Below, in pieces: positions 34,683 through 44,735 of a DNA stretch of 64,000 nt. This DNA comes from Psychromonas sp. Urea-02u-13. GTDB taxonomy: Bacteria; Pseudomonadota; Gammaproteobacteria; Enterobacterales; Psychromonadaceae. The notes under the pieces were generated by a model. That model was given only the letters and a program-made list of their open reading frames with translations. It did not search any database and was not told where the DNA came from. Positions within the stretch are counted from its first letter, which is position 1, and every line of letters begins with the position of its first letter. The stretch is taken from the NCBI RefSeq assembly GCF_002835995.1, contig NZ_PJBZ01000034.1, forward strand, positions 1 through 64,000. The letters are read 5' to 3'. A program made the position numbers and the translations under genes.

Positions 34683-35546
34683 TTAAAATTGAGAGAGTAA
34701 AAAATCAATCAGTAATCGAACGCGATGTGGAATAAGGTCTTTCTTTGGATAGACCAGCCAAGTTGCGTTATCGCTGACTTGATAGTCATCAAGAAGATAA
34801 ACAAGTTTGCCTTGGTCAACCAAAGGTTGCGCGAGATCTTTAGCAAGATGCGCAATACCTAAGTCGGCAATACAGGCTTGTTTTATCGCATCACCATTAT
34901 TACTGCGCCAATTACCCTGTACTTTTATCTCTTTGACTTTACCCTCAACATTAAAACGCCAACGGTTAGTGATGGCAATTAAACAGTTGTGATGGACTAA
35001 ATCGTCGGGTGTATCGGGTGTGCCATATGTTTCAAGATAATGTGTTGTTGCCACTAAACTCATATGCCGTGTGGTAAGAGGGCGTGCGATAAGATTAGAA
35101 TCTTGCATGCGACCGAAACGAATAGCCAGGTCAAAACCTTCTTCAATCAAGTTGACGTTACGCCCGCTAAAATCGATTTCTATGTTAACTTGTGGGTAGG
35201 TCTTCATAAAGGTAGCAAGCAGTGGGGCTATTTGATTAGACATGAAATCGCCAGCACCGGTAAGACGAATTAACCCTTTAGGTGATTGCTGCGTGCCTTG
35301 TAAATGATCCGTTGCATCATTGAGCGCCTGACGAATCGTTTTAAGGCTAATGAGGTATTGATGGCCGGCATCCGTTAAGCTTATTGTACGCGTTGTGCGA
35401 TTAATTAATCGTGTATCAATACGTGTTTCTAACTGGGTGAGTTGACGGCTGATATGTGATGTTGAAACATCTAATACCTTGGCCGCTTTGGTAAAACTTC
35501 CCTGCTCAACTACTTGAAAAAATTCTTCTAAGCCTTGCCAAATCAT
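34683..35546 (-). CDS. LysR family transcriptional regulator
   Basis: About 287 residues. N-terminal winged helix: FFQVVEQGSFTKAAKVLD, STSHISRQLTQLE, TRLINRTTRTISLT; the C-terminal two-lobed effector domain begins near residue 90 (GLIRLTGAGDF). The subgroup resembles the small-aldehyde/quinone-responsive LysR regulators next to oxidoreductases. GGAG is 7 bases upstream of the ATG at 35546, so I prefer that to 35552. It is divergent from the yqhD-type gene, whose promoter it probably controls. Confidence 0.9.
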   Translation of the reverse strand: MIWQGLEEFFQVVEQGSFTKAAKVLDVSTSHISRQLTQLETRIDTRLINRTTRTISLTDAGHQYLISLKTIRQALNDATDHLQGTQQSPKGLIRLTGAGDFMSNQIAPLLATFMKTYPQVNIEIDFSGRNVNLIEEGFDLAIRFGRMQDSNLIARPLTTRHMSLVATTHYLETYGTPDTPDDLVHHNCLIAITNRWRFNVEGKVKEIKVQGNWRSNNGDAIKQACIADLGIAHLAKDLAQPLVDQGKLVYLLDDYQVSDNATWLVYPKKDLIPHRVRLLIDFLLSQF

Positions 35547-35733
35547 ATTCATACTCCGTTATTAAAACTGTTATCTAAAGTGCTCAGGTAAAATAGTCAT
35601 CTAAAGTTATAATTTAATAATATCATGGTTATTGTTGCACCTGTGCAAAAGTGATTGGTTGAAATAACACTTAACGAATTCTTTTTTGAATCTATAATGA
35701 ACGCATCTTTTTAAATAAGCAGGTGTGCAAACC

Positions 35734-36888
35734 ATGTTAAATTTTACTTTTTCAAATAAAACGCGTATCCATTTTGGCGAACAGCAAATTAAACAAGTTA
35801 CCCAAGAAATCCCATTAGACGCAAGAGTATTAATTACTTACGGCGGCGGTAGCATTAAAAAGAATGGTGTTTACGATCAAGTGATCGCAGCATTAACTGG
35901 ACACACTGTTTTTGAATTCTCTGGCATTGAGCCAAACCCAAGTTATGAAACATCGATGAAAGCAGTGGCACTGGTAAAACAAGAAAACATTGATTACATT
36001 CTTGCTGTTGGTGGTGGTTCGGTAATTGATGCAAGTAAATTTATTGCGGCAGCTGCTCACTTTAACGGTGAACCGTGGGATATCTTAATTAAAGGCGCGG
36101 CGGTTGAATCTGCTATCAAACTTGGTGCAGTATTAACATTACCAGCAACGGGCTCTGAATCTAACGGTGGTTCAGTGATTACAAAATTAGCGACTAAAGA
36201 TAAACTTCCCTTCATGAGCGCACATGTTTTACCTCTGTTTGCGGTACTTGACCCAAGTGTTATGGACAGCTTACCAGCGCGCCAATTAAGTAATGGTGTG
36301 GTGGATGCTTTCATTCATACGACAGAGCAATACTTAACTTATGATGTTGACGCGAAAATTCAAGACCGATTTGCTGAAGGTATTCTATTAACCCTCATAG
36401 AAGAAGGTCCAAAACTATTCTCTGCTGAAAAAACCAATGCGGTTAACGCAAATGTTATGTGGAGTGCAACACAGGCTCTAAATGGTTTAATTGGTTCAGG
36501 CGTACCGCACGATTGGGCAACACATATGATTGGCCATGAATTAACAGCGAGCTTTGGTCTTGACCATGCACAGACATTAGCGATTGTATTACCTCGTTTG
36601 ATGTGGGAAATGCGCGAATCAAAAGAAGGCAAGTTATTACAATACGCTGAGCGTGTTTGGGGCATCACAGAAGGCGATGTAGAAACACGTATTAAACAGG
36701 TGATTGAAAAAACTGAACAGTTCTTCCATTCAGTACAAATGAAAACACGTTTATCTGATTACGATTTAGATGCAACATCGATTGATGTGGTTATCGAGCA
36801 ATTAGAGCGTCACGGTATGACACAGCTAGGCGAAAGACAGCTTGTGACACTTGAACGTAGCCGTAACATTCTAATGAACAGTCTATAA
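35734..36888 (+). CDS. yqhD: Iron-containing alcohol dehydrogenase, YqhD-type aldehyde reductase
   Basis: About 384 residues. It starts MLNFTFSNKTRIHFG like E. coli YqhD, has the nucleotide loop YGGGSIKKNGVYDQ and AVGGGSVIDASKFIA (NADP-type GGGS), and the metal-binding residues in DAFIHTTEQYL and GHELTASFGLDHAQTLAIVLP. It reduces toxic short-chain aldehydes. The ATG at 35734 follows AGGTG at 8 bases; the frame extends to a GTG at 35725. A divergent LysR gene is next to it. Confidence 0.93.
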   Translation: MLNFTFSNKTRIHFGEQQIKQVTQEIPLDARVLITYGGGSIKKNGVYDQVIAALTGHTVFEFSGIEPNPSYETSMKAVALVKQENIDYILAVGGGSVIDASKFIAAAAHFNGEPWDILIKGAAVESAIKLGAVLTLPATGSESNGGSVITKLATKDKLPFMSAHVLPLFAVLDPSVMDSLPARQLSNGVVDAFIHTTEQYLTYDVDAKIQDRFAEGILLTLIEEGPKLFSAEKTNAVNANVMWSATQALNGLIGSGVPHDWATHMIGHELTASFGLDHAQTLAIVLPRLMWEMRESKEGKLLQYAERVWGITEGDVETRIKQVIEKTEQFFHSVQMKTRLSDYDLDATSIDVVIEQLERHGMTQLGERQLVTLERSRNILMNSL

Positions 36889-36922
36889 TAGTTAACCATA
36901 TTGCCCATTAAGATATGCTAAT

Positions 36923-36963
36923 CAGGCCTTCGTTCAGTTTTTACTGACTAAGGCCTTTTTTCT
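36923..36963 (+). terminator. Rho-independent terminator after yqhD
   Basis: AGGCCTT and AAGGCCT form the base of the stem, with CAGT/ACTG pairing inside it, then six T. Confidence 0.85.
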
Positions 36964-37090
36964 TTGTGGTTAATTGTTTCGAAACTTATGTAAACCACAC
37001 TAAACCTGCAGCACAAGAGTTGTATAATTGACTACTATTCAGCGCTAAGATTCATTACAATCCTTGCAAATTCAACTACTCAAAGCCTCT

Positions 37091-37702
37091 ATGACCGATT
37101 CCGTTAGCACTAAAAAACATACCTACTTCGAAGATGCTCAAGCTTTTATTATTGGCACTTTACTCATCTCATTAGGGGTTAACTTGTACAGTAGTGCGGG
37201 TCTACTCACGGGGGGCACGGCAGGTATTGCTTTTCTTATTAAATATGCGAGCCAGCTCAGCTTTGGCCAAGCCTTCTTTTTAGTCAATATCCCTTTTTAC
37301 TGGTTAGCACTGAAACAAATGGGCGCTGAATTTACGATAAAAACCTTCATTTGTGTGGCTTTGTTATCGTTATTTTCAGAAATTACGCCACTGTTCATTC
37401 AATTCGAACTGCTGAATGTAGTTTACGCGAGCATTATTGGGGGGTTATTAATGGGATCTGGCTTTTTAATGTTGTTTCGACACAATGCAAGTTTGGGTGG
37501 GTTCAATATTTTAGCGCGCTATTTATCCAAAACACGAGGTATATCTATTGGTAAATTTCAAATGGCAGTTGATTGTGTGGTGGTCTTTATGGCTATATTT
37601 ATCGTTAATTGGCAGTTGATTTTGTTTTCTGCGATTGGCGCTATCTCATTAAACTTAATTATTGCAGTGAACCATAAACCAGGCCGTTACACGATTGTAT
37701 AA
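37091..37702 (+). CDS. YitT family membrane protein (DUF161)
   Basis: About 203 residues with five or six hydrophobic helices. The GTLLISLGVNLYSSAGLLTGGTAGIAFL segment (Gly/Thr-rich loop after the first helix) and SGFLMLFRHNASLGGFNIL are typical of the first domain of YitT proteins. The C-terminal DUF2179 of many members is missing, which is common in this short proteobacterial form. Transport function is unproven. I take the ATG at 37091 as start. Confidence 0.88.
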   Translation: MTDSVSTKKHTYFEDAQAFIIGTLLISLGVNLYSSAGLLTGGTAGIAFLIKYASQLSFGQAFFLVNIPFYWLALKQMGAEFTIKTFICVALLSLFSEITPLFIQFELLNVVYASIIGGLLMGSGFLMLFRHNASLGGFNILARYLSKTRGISIGKFQMAVDCVVVFMAIFIVNWQLILFSAIGAISLNLIIAVNHKPGRYTIV

Positions 37703-37732
37703 AAAGCGATGAGCTTCTAGCATGAAGGCTTG

Positions 37733-37788
37733 AAGCTCAAAGCTCGAAGCTCAAAGCTCAAAGCTCAAAGCTCAAAGCTCGAAGCTCA
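37733..37788. repeat. 7-bp tandem repeat (AAGCTCA/G) x 8
   Basis: Eight perfect-length units: six AAGCTCA and two AAGCTCG (units 2 and 7). It lies between two convergent genes, right after the YitT stop and before the DUF2058 stop. Confidence 0.9.
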
Positions 37789-37799
37789 AATGCTGATGC

Positions 37800-38342
37800 T
37801 TACCAAATTAAATCATCAGGTATCGCAAACTCTGCGTACGGGTCATCTTCATCAATCGCAGCCACATCCACTTTTTCATGTAATGCTACTAATACAGACG
37901 CATCAATCGCTGTCAGCTTTTCAGTTGCTTCTTTATTGATAAGATAAAAATCTTCGTTTAAGACACAAATCGCTAAGCGGCCAGCCGTTAGACTCTTTTG
38001 TGTTTCATCGTTAATCGCAATACGTTTAACTTTCTGTGCGTAGGTAAAGTGGTAATCGATTTCACCTTGGTAATTTTCCTCACAGTGCTGCGCAATCATT
38101 TGGATTAACTTGCCGTGTGCTGAACGCGCATCTAAATCCGCTTGAGCGGCTCTGTTTTTTTCTAAATCTTGCTGTTTAAGCAACTCTGTTTGTTCATTGA
38201 TAGCAATTTGCACATCAGAAACTTCAACAGTGCCTTTTTTCTTTTTTTGTTTCGCTTTGCGACGTTTATCGGTTTGCGCTTGCTTGGCTTTTTGCTTATT
38301 GATAAGCCCTGATTTCATCAGCTGATCTTGTAGAGAGGCCAT
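37800..38342 (-). CDS. DUF2058 family protein (YaiL-like)
   Basis: A 180-residue soluble protein. N-terminal SLQDQLMKSGLINKQKAKQ, a very basic KRRKAKQKKKKG stretch at about 26-37, then a coiled-coil-like helix, then the compact C-terminal domain with FTYAQKVKRIAI and DPYAEFAIPDDLIW. It matches DUF2058, found widely in gammaproteobacteria; nucleic-acid binding is plausible from the basic region but function is unknown. Confidence 0.92.
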   Translation of the reverse strand: MASLQDQLMKSGLINKQKAKQAQTDKRRKAKQKKKKGTVEVSDVQIAINEQTELLKQQDLEKNRAAQADLDARSAHGKLIQMIAQHCEENYQGEIDYHFTYAQKVKRIAINDETQKSLTAGRLAICVLNEDFYLINKEATEKLTAIDASVLVALHEKVDVAAIDEDDPYAEFAIPDDLIW

Positions 38343-38475
38343 GAGTTACCTTGATATTGAATTTAATTGCCATCATTTTAACGACAAAGATAGTGGAAGG
38401 AAATTTATTATTGTAAAAAATCGACAAACAGTGAAAACAGATTAAGCTTAAACTACATAAAAGAGGGGGAAGTCT

Positions 38476-38880
38476 ATGAATAACTTACAAGTTTCCGAGT
38501 ATATGATCGGTAAAAGTTTGTCTTTTAAAAAAGAGATGACCATTGAAACTGCCGTTGAAATTTTACTGGCAAGTAAACAAATTGGCGGCCCCGTTATTGA
38601 TACTGCAGGGCGTGTAGTGGGTTGGTTATCTGAACAAGATTGTTTAGCAAAAATGATAGAAGCCAGTTATTACTGTGAATTAGTCGCGCTAGTTGAAGAT
38701 GTGATGTCTAAAAAAGCGGTCACGGTTAAAAAAGAGATGAGTATTGTCGATTTGGCGCAATTAATGCTGAAAACCGCACCTAAAATTTACCCTGTGGTAG
38801 ATGATGAAGACCATTACATTGGGCTGATATCACGAAAAAATGTATTAGGTGCCATGAGCAAGCAAATTGCTAAGTGCTAA
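38476..38880 (+). CDS. Two-CBS-domain protein
   Basis: A 134-residue protein that is just a pair of CBS repeats (EYMIGKSLSFKKEMTIETAVEIL and VMSKKAVTVKKEMSIVDLAQ). Such proteins bind adenine nucleotides and regulate partners. AGAGGGGGAA gives a strong RBS. No partner is evident nearby. Confidence 0.9.
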   Translation: MNNLQVSEYMIGKSLSFKKEMTIETAVEILLASKQIGGPVIDTAGRVVGWLSEQDCLAKMIEASYYCELVALVEDVMSKKAVTVKKEMSIVDLAQLMLKTAPKIYPVVDDEDHYIGLISRKNVLGAMSKQIAKC

Positions 38881-38956
38881 CTCTGGCTAATTTATGTTAA
38901 TTCAGAATAACTTAGGTTTATTCAGCCAGATTAATTCAGTAAATAGAAGGAAAATA

Positions 38957-39670
38957 TTAGAGTTTGATAACAATCGATTGCTTATTCCAGCAATTTTCTT
39001 TTAATGGCTCATCTCGCGTTGCGTGCAAACGATTGACAAAATCTGCACGTGACAGGGCATTAACACCCAAGCTCTTGAGATGATCCGTTTGCATTTGGCA
39101 ATCAATGAATTTCCCACCCACAGAATGAAAATGCTGATTCAAGGCAATAAAAGCGAGCTTTGAACTGTTATCCATTTGACTAAACATTGATTCACCACAG
39201 AACAACTGTCCGATACAAACACCGTATAACCCACCCACGAGTTTATCTTCACACCAAACTTCAATAGAGTGTGCTACGCCGAGTTCATGTAACTCACTAT
39301 AGGCGTCCATCATTTCCTGTGTTATCCACGTTTCTGCCTGTGTTAAGCGTGGCTGTGCACAGGCCTTAATGACCTGTGAAAAACAATGATTGAGGGTGAT
39401 GGTAAATTTATTTTTGTTAATAAAACGTTTCATACTTCTACTGATATGCACTTCACCAGCAGCAATGTTGGCACGCTCACTGGGGCTCCACCACAATAAT
39501 GGCTCTCCTTCGCTAAACCAAGGAAAAATACCATTGTAATAAGCATTGTTGATACGTTCAGGGCTGAGGTCGCCTCCCATCGCTAATAATCCATCAGGAT
39601 CTTCTAACGCCTCTTCTAGTGCGGGAAATAAACGTGGATCGTCACAAAGCTGGGGTAGGTAGATAGTCAT
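38957..39670 (-). CDS. aat: Leucyl/phenylalanyl-tRNA-protein transferase
   Basis: About 237 residues: GLLAMGGDLSPERINNAYYNGIFPWF and LLWWSPSERAN near the N-terminus, TQEMMDAYSELHELGVAHSIEVW and LYGVCIGQLFCGESMFS in the core. It attaches Leu or Phe to N-terminal Arg/Lys of N-end-rule substrates for ClpAP. The frame opens at 39730, but this lies inside the gltA terminator hairpin, so the ATG at 39670 is the likely start. Confidence 0.95.
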   Translation of the reverse strand: MTIYLPQLCDDPRLFPALEEALEDPDGLLAMGGDLSPERINNAYYNGIFPWFSEGEPLLWWSPSERANIAAGEVHISRSMKRFINKNKFTITLNHCFSQVIKACAQPRLTQAETWITQEMMDAYSELHELGVAHSIEVWCEDKLVGGLYGVCIGQLFCGESMFSQMDNSSKLAFIALNQHFHSVGGKFIDCQMQTDHLKSLGVNALSRADFVNRLHATRDEPLKENCWNKQSIVIKL

Positions 39671-39710
39671 TGTTTTCTCTAACTGAAATAGAGCCATAAA
39701 TTTTAGGCAC

Positions 39711-39737
39711 AAAAAAGCCAGTGTAAACACTGGCTTA
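39711..39737 (-). terminator. Rho-independent terminator of gltA
   Basis: On the minus strand AGCCAGTG/CACTGGCT is a perfect 8-bp stem with a 4-base loop followed by six T. It separates gltA from aat. Confidence 0.9.
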
Positions 39738-39772
39738 ATAGATTGAAATAACTATTTGTTAATCACAATCGT

Positions 39773-41065
39773 TTATTTACAACGTACATCTACGTGATCA
39801 AATTGTAAGTCTGTTTCACCAGTATATAACTGACGTGGACGACCAATTTTTTGACCTGGTTGATCTAACATCTCTTTCCAATGTGAAATCCAACCCACTG
39901 TACGAGAAGTCGCAAAGATAACCGTAAACATTGAACGGGGGATACCCATTGCACGTAAAACGATACCTGAGTAGAAATCAACATTAGGGTAAAGTTTTCT
40001 TTCAACGAAGTATGGGTCTTCAAGCGCAATACGCTCAAGTTCCATTGCAACGTCTAATAATGGATCGTCAACTTTAAGCTCGTCTAATACTTCATGACAC
40101 GTTTTGTTCATTACTGTTGCACGTGGATCATGGTTTTTGTAAACACGATGACCAAAGCCCATTAGGCGGAACGGGTCATCTTTATCTTTTGCTTTTGCGA
40201 TGAATTCAGGAATGTTATCAACATGACCAATTTCAATCAGCATATCTAAACATGCTTCGTTGGCACCGCCGTGAGCAGGCCCCCATAAAGAAGCAATACC
40301 AGCAGCAATACATGCAAATGGGTTAGCACCTGATGAACCGGCTAAACGTACTGTAGACGTTGACGCATTTTGTTCGTGATCGGCATGTAGAATTAAGATT
40401 TTATCCATTGCACTTTCAAGTACAGGATTCACAACATATTCTTCACATGGCACAGCAAACATCATTTTCAGGAAGTTACCTGCATATGACAGTGAGTTAT
40501 CAGGGTAAACAAACGGTTGACCGTGAGAGTATTTGTAACTCATTGCTGCAATTGTTGGCATTTTTGAGATTAAACGGAAGGCAGCGATTTCACGATGCTT
40601 TTCGTTTGTGATGTCTAAAGAGTCATGGTAGAAAGAAGACAGGGCGCCTACAACACCAACCATGATAGCCATCGGATGCGAATCGCGACGGAAGCCTTTA
40701 TAAAATTGCACTAATTGTTCGTGTAACATTGTATGTGTTAGCACGATACGGTGGAAATCATCATACTGCTTTTTATCAGGTAATGAACCATTTAAAAGAA
40801 GATAACAAACTTCAAGGTAATCTGATTTATCAGCCAATTGGTCAATTGGGAAACCTCTGTGCTGTAAAATACCTTCATCGCCATCTATAAATGTAATTGC
40901 TGATTCGCAAGATGCCGTTGCTAGAAAACCTGGGTCATAAGTAAAGTAACCTGTTTGTCCTAGTGTACGAATATCAATAACGTCATTACCAGCAGATCCT
41001 TTAAGGATGGGTAGCTCGACTGGCTCCTGTCCTGGTAAATGAAGTATTGCTTTTTGATCTGACAT
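39773..41065 (-). CDS. gltA: Citrate synthase
   Basis: About 430 residues, the hexameric Gram-negative type. Catalytic segments: [20 protein letters not shown], the [15 protein letters not shown] loop and [13 protein letters not shown], plus the Asp in FYSGIV region. The start ATG at 41065 follows AAGGAG at 6 bases; an upstream in-frame start at 41107 has no RBS. It is divergent from sdhC, the arrangement seen in enterics. Confidence 0.97.
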   Translation of the reverse strand: MSDQKAILHLPGQEPVELPILKGSAGNDVIDIRTLGQTGYFTYDPGFLATASCESAITFIDGDEGILQHRGFPIDQLADKSDYLEVCYLLLNGSLPDKKQYDDFHRIVLTHTMLHEQLVQFYKGFRRDSHPMAIMVGVVGALSSFYHDSLDITNEKHREIAAFRLISKMPTIAAMSYKYSHGQPFVYPDNSLSYAGNFLKMMFAVPCEEYVVNPVLESAMDKILILHADHEQNASTSTVRLAGSSGANPFACIAAGIASLWGPAHGGANEACLDMLIEIGHVDNIPEFIAKAKDKDDPFRLMGFGHRVYKNHDPRATVMNKTCHEVLDELKVDDPLLDVAMELERIALEDPYFVERKLYPNVDFYSGIVLRAMGIPRSMFTVIFATSRTVGWISHWKEMLDQPGQKIGRPRQLYTGETDLQFDHVDVRCK

Positions 41066-41438
41066 TTGATGCTCCTTTAGCTTTTTTTTATATTGCTTGA
41101 ATTCCAATGCACATATTTTTACAGACTAAAAAGTACCTTGTCAATTTTAACATATCAACAATGAGACATGGGTAATTGGCAAGATATAGAACGTTTGCTT
41201 AATGTACAATGTTACCCCTAGGCAACTTGGTAAGGCATTGATAAACCCCTTGAAAATGCACTGAGTGGCGGTTTTGGTAGAATAGAAAAATCTGTAATAT
41301 AGGTCACAAAATCGAGCTCAGTTTTAACTGTTACATCACAAAAAAAAGGCATAACACTGTCACAACACTTTAACATTATGCTAACAATGGTCCCCGTTAC
41401 CAAACCCTTCGTTTTAGCCAAGTAGAAAGAGACAAATT
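41066..41438. promoter_or_regulatory. gltA-sdhC divergent control region
   Basis: About 370 bp between divergent TCA genes. It holds a CRP-like site, TGTAA-N6-TCACA, at 41293-41308, matching both half-sites of the consensus in 9 of 10 bases. In E. coli this same region is controlled by CRP, ArcA and Fnr; only the CRP-like site is clear to me. Confidence 0.45.
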
Positions 41439-41813
41439 GTGCGCAGAGAGAGACCTAAAAATTTAGACCTAGCCACGGTCAAATTTCCTATCACAGCAAC
41501 AGCTTCCATACTGCATCGTGTATCAGGAATTATCGTTTTTATTGCTTTAGCAATATTCCTTACCTTATTAAATTACTCATTAACTAGCGAAGCGGATTTT
41601 TCTCGCGTTGTAGGTTATTTTGATAATTTTTTGATTGAATTTGTGATGTGGGGCTCATTAACGGGTCTTGCTTACCATGCCGTGTTTGGTGTGCGTCACA
41701 TGATTCAAGATCTTGGGGTTTGGGAAGAGATGGATAGTGCATCTTTAAGTGCTAAAGTTGGATTTGTAATCACAGCGGTATTATCTGTATTAGCGGGGAT
41801 TTTAGTATGGTAA
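41439..41813 (+). CDS. sdhC: Succinate dehydrogenase cytochrome b556 subunit
   Basis: A 124-residue membrane anchor with three helices. ERPKNLDLATVKFPITATASILHRVSG is the family N-terminal signature (Ser and Arg near the quinone site), and LAYHAVFGVRHMIQD holds the haem-ligand His. The start is a GTG. It overlaps sdhD by 7 bp. Confidence 0.95.
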   Translation: MRRERPKNLDLATVKFPITATASILHRVSGIIVFIALAIFLTLLNYSLTSEADFSRVVGYFDNFLIEFVMWGSLTGLAYHAVFGVRHMIQDLGVWEEMDSASLSAKVGFVITAVLSVLAGILVW

Positions 41814-42151
41814 AGGTTGCCGGTACGTTTGGACGCAGTGGCGTTCATGATTATATTTTATTACGTGCAAGTGCACTCATTTTACTTGCATACACGTTGT
41901 ACTTAGTGGGTTTTGTTGCTTCAAGCGACATTACCTATGCAACGTGGTCAGGTTTCTTTTCATTAACAATGACTAAAGTGTTTTCATTATTTGCACTGAT
42001 TGCAATGTTAGTACATGCCTGGATTGGTCTGTGGCAGGTATTAACGGACTATGTTAAATGCACTAAATTACGTGGTGCATTACAGTTTCTTCTAACATCA
42101 GTCGCATTTATCTATGTTCTTTCTGGTTTTGTAATTTTGTGGGGTGTTTAA
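41807..42151 (+). CDS. sdhD: Succinate dehydrogenase membrane anchor subunit
   Basis: A 114-residue three-helix subunit. [24 protein letters not shown] at the start and [16 protein letters not shown], with the conserved His and the quinone-site region, are typical. It begins within the sdhC stop region. Confidence 0.94.
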   Translation: MVKVAGTFGRSGVHDYILLRASALILLAYTLYLVGFVASSDITYATWSGFFSLTMTKVFSLFALIAMLVHAWIGLWQVLTDYVKCTKLRGALQFLLTSVAFIYVLSGFVILWGV

Positions 42152-42152
42152 G

Positions 42153-43919
42153 GTGAGTTTACCTATTCGTGAATTTGATGCGATTGTAATTGGTGCTGGT
42201 GGCGCAGGTATGCGTGCAGCACTATCTATTTCGCAAGAAGGCAAAAGTTGTGCGTTGATTACTAAAGTATTTCCAACGCGTTCTCATACAGTATCTGCAC
42301 AAGGTGGTATTACCGTAGCATTGGGTAACTCACATCCAGATAACTGGGAATGGCACATGTATGACACCGTTAAAGGTTCTGATTTTATCGGCGACCAAGA
42401 CGCGATTGAGTTTATGTGTAAAGACGGCCCTGATGCGGTTCGTGAACTAGAAAATATGGGTCTTCCATTTTCTCGTTTCGAAGATGGCTCTGTTTACCAG
42501 CGTCCTTTTGGTGGTCAGTCTAAAGAATTTGGTGGCGAACAAGCAGCCCGTACTGCGGCTGCTGCCGACAGGACTGGTCATGCTTTGTTACATACGCTTT
42601 ACCAACAAAACATTAAAAACAACACCACTATCTTCTCTGAGTGGTATGCGCTTGATTTAGTTAAAAACGACGACGGTGATGTTGTTGGTTGTACGGCTAT
42701 TGATATCGAAAGCGGCGAAGTGGTGATGTTCAAAGCACAGGCAACGGTACTTGCAACAGGTGGCGCGGGTCGTATTTACGCTTCTACTACTAATGCACAC
42801 ATTAATACCGGTGACGGTGTTGGCATGGCATTACGTGCTGGTGTACCAGTGCAAGACATGGAAATGTGGCAGTTCCACCCTACCGGTATTGCGGGTGCGG
42901 GTACGTTAGTTACAGAAGGTTGTCGTGGTGAGGGTGGTTATCTTTTAAATAAAGATGGCGAACGCTTCATGGAACGTTACGCGCCGAATGCTAAAGATTT
43001 AGCCGGTCGTGATGTTGTTGCACGTTCAATTATGATTGAAATCCGTGAAGGCCGTGGTTGTGAAGGTCCTTGGGGAACACATATTAAATTAAAACTCGAT
43101 CACTTAGGTGAAGAAGTTTTAGAATCTAAACTGCCGGGTGTTTGTGAATTATCACGTACATTTGCGCACGTTGATCCAGTTAAAGAGCCGATTCCAATTA
43201 TTCCAACATGTCATTACATGATGGGTGGCGTACCTGCTACGGTTAACGGTCAAGTATTACGTGTTGACGAAGATGGCAAAGACGTTGAAGTAAAAGGTCT
43301 GTTTGCTGTTGGTGAGATTGCTTGTGTATCTGTACATGGCGCAAACCGCTTAGGCGGTAACTCATTACTTGATTTAGTGGTATTTGGTCGCGCAACAGGT
43401 AAACATCTTGGTGAAGTATTAACCCGAGAAAATACATTAAAAGAGCCGACAGAAGCGAACATTGAAGCAGCTATGACACGCTTAAATCGTTGGGAAAATG
43501 GTAACGGCACTGAGTGTCCAAACCAAATCCGTAAAGATTTAAAAGAGTGTATGCAAAACAATTTCGGTGTATTCCGTGACGGTCCTGCAATGGCTGAAGG
43601 ACTTGCTGAACTTGAAAGTATCCGTAAACGTTTAAATAACGCAAAACTAGGCGATAAGAGCAGTGAGTTTAATACTGACAGAATCGAATGTTTAGAGTTA
43701 GATAACCTAATGGAAACAGCAATTGCGACTGCAAAAGCTGCTAACTTCCGTACAGAGAGCCGTGGCGCACATAGTCGCTTCGATTTCCCTGATCGTGATG
43801 ATGTAAATTGGTTACACCACAGTTTATATAATCCATTGACAGAAAGCATGAGTAAACGTGACGTTAATATGGCGCCAGTACTACGTGAAGCTTTCCCACC
43901 TAAAGCGCGTGTTTACTAG
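42153..43919 (+). CDS. sdhA: Succinate dehydrogenase flavoprotein subunit
   Basis: About 588 residues. FAD dinucleotide fold [12 protein letters not shown], covalent FAD His in [10 protein letters not shown], catalytic [30 protein letters not shown], and [15 protein letters not shown] set the start at the GTG at 42153, giving [13 protein letters not shown] like E. coli MKLPVREFDAVVIG, with GGGG 8 bases upstream. Confidence 0.96.
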   Translation: MSLPIREFDAIVIGAGGAGMRAALSISQEGKSCALITKVFPTRSHTVSAQGGITVALGNSHPDNWEWHMYDTVKGSDFIGDQDAIEFMCKDGPDAVRELENMGLPFSRFEDGSVYQRPFGGQSKEFGGEQAARTAAAADRTGHALLHTLYQQNIKNNTTIFSEWYALDLVKNDDGDVVGCTAIDIESGEVVMFKAQATVLATGGAGRIYASTTNAHINTGDGVGMALRAGVPVQDMEMWQFHPTGIAGAGTLVTEGCRGEGGYLLNKDGERFMERYAPNAKDLAGRDVVARSIMIEIREGRGCEGPWGTHIKLKLDHLGEEVLESKLPGVCELSRTFAHVDPVKEPIPIIPTCHYMMGGVPATVNGQVLRVDEDGKDVEVKGLFAVGEIACVSVHGANRLGGNSLLDLVVFGRATGKHLGEVLTRENTLKEPTEANIEAAMTRLNRWENGNGTECPNQIRKDLKECMQNNFGVFRDGPAMAEGLAELESIRKRLNNAKLGDKSSEFNTDRIECLELDNLMETAIATAKAANFRTESRGAHSRFDFPDRDDVNWLHHSLYNPLTESMSKRDVNMAPVLREAFPPKARVY

Positions 43920-43934
43920 AAGGTTTTTTTAGCT

Positions 43935-44648
43935 ATGAATGTTAATTTTTCAATTTACCGTTACAACCCTGATGTTGATAACAAACCTTACATGCAAGAT
44001 GCTTCATTAGATGTGCCTGAAGGTTCGGACATGATGGTACTTGATGCACTTATCTTGTTAAAAGAGAAAGATGCAACACTGTCATTTCGTCGTTCATGTC
44101 GTGAAGGTGTTTGTGGTAGTGATGGTGTCAACATCAATGGTAAAAATGGACTTGCGTGTATTACACCTTTGTCTGATGTGTTATCAAAAGGCAAGATTGT
44201 TATTCGCCCATTACCGGGTTTACCCGTAATACGTGATTTAGTTATCGATATGGCACAATTTTATACTCAGTATGAAAAAATTAAGCCATATTTAATCACT
44301 GATGCGAGCAAGCCACCTGCAGGTGAGTTCAAACAATCACCTGAAGAGCGTAAACATTTAGATGGATTATACGAGTGTATTTTATGTGCTTGTTGTTCAA
44401 CTTCATGTCCTTCTTTCTGGTGGAACCCTGAGAAGTTTATCGGACCTGCTGGTTTATTAGCGGCTTATCGTTTCTTAATCGATAGCCGTGATAGTGCAAC
44501 AGAAGAACGCTTGTCTAATTTAGACGATGCATTTAGTGTTTTCCGTTGCCATGGCATCATGAACTGTGTCAGTGTTTGTCCGAAAGGATTAAACCCGACA
44601 AAAGCAATCGGCAAGATCAAATCGATGTTATTACAGCGCGCAATTTAA
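43935..44648 (+). CDS. sdhB: Succinate dehydrogenase iron-sulfur subunit
   Basis: A 237-residue subunit with all three clusters: CREGVCGSDGVNINGKNGLAC for [2Fe-2S], CILCACCSTSCP for [4Fe-4S] and CHGIMNCVSVCPKGLNP for [3Fe-4S]. It passes electrons from SdhA to ubiquinone at SdhCD. Confidence 0.97.
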   Translation: MNVNFSIYRYNPDVDNKPYMQDASLDVPEGSDMMVLDALILLKEKDATLSFRRSCREGVCGSDGVNINGKNGLACITPLSDVLSKGKIVIRPLPGLPVIRDLVIDMAQFYTQYEKIKPYLITDASKPPAGEFKQSPEERKHLDGLYECILCACCSTSCPSFWWNPEKFIGPAGLLAAYRFLIDSRDSATEERLSNLDDAFSVFRCHGIMNCVSVCPKGLNPTKAIGKIKSMLLQRAI

Positions 44649-44735
44649 ACGATTAACAATGAAGCGTGTGTCGCCATGGCACATCGCTACATTGTTATGT
44701 TATAAAAAATAAAATTCGAATTTTAAGGAATGTTA

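Noticed and set aside
37733-37788. Possible CRISPR array
   Set aside because: The 7-bp units have no spacers, and no cas genes are present.
37730-37939. Short plus-strand reading frame across the 7-bp repeat (69 codons)
   Set aside because: It is a by-product of the repeat and of the antisense DUF2058 gene, with Lys/Ser/Leu periodicity imposed by the array.
43250-43849. 199-codon minus-strand frame inside sdhA
   Set aside because: It is a shadow of sdhA; composition is Ser/Arg-rich and no RBS or family pattern is visible.
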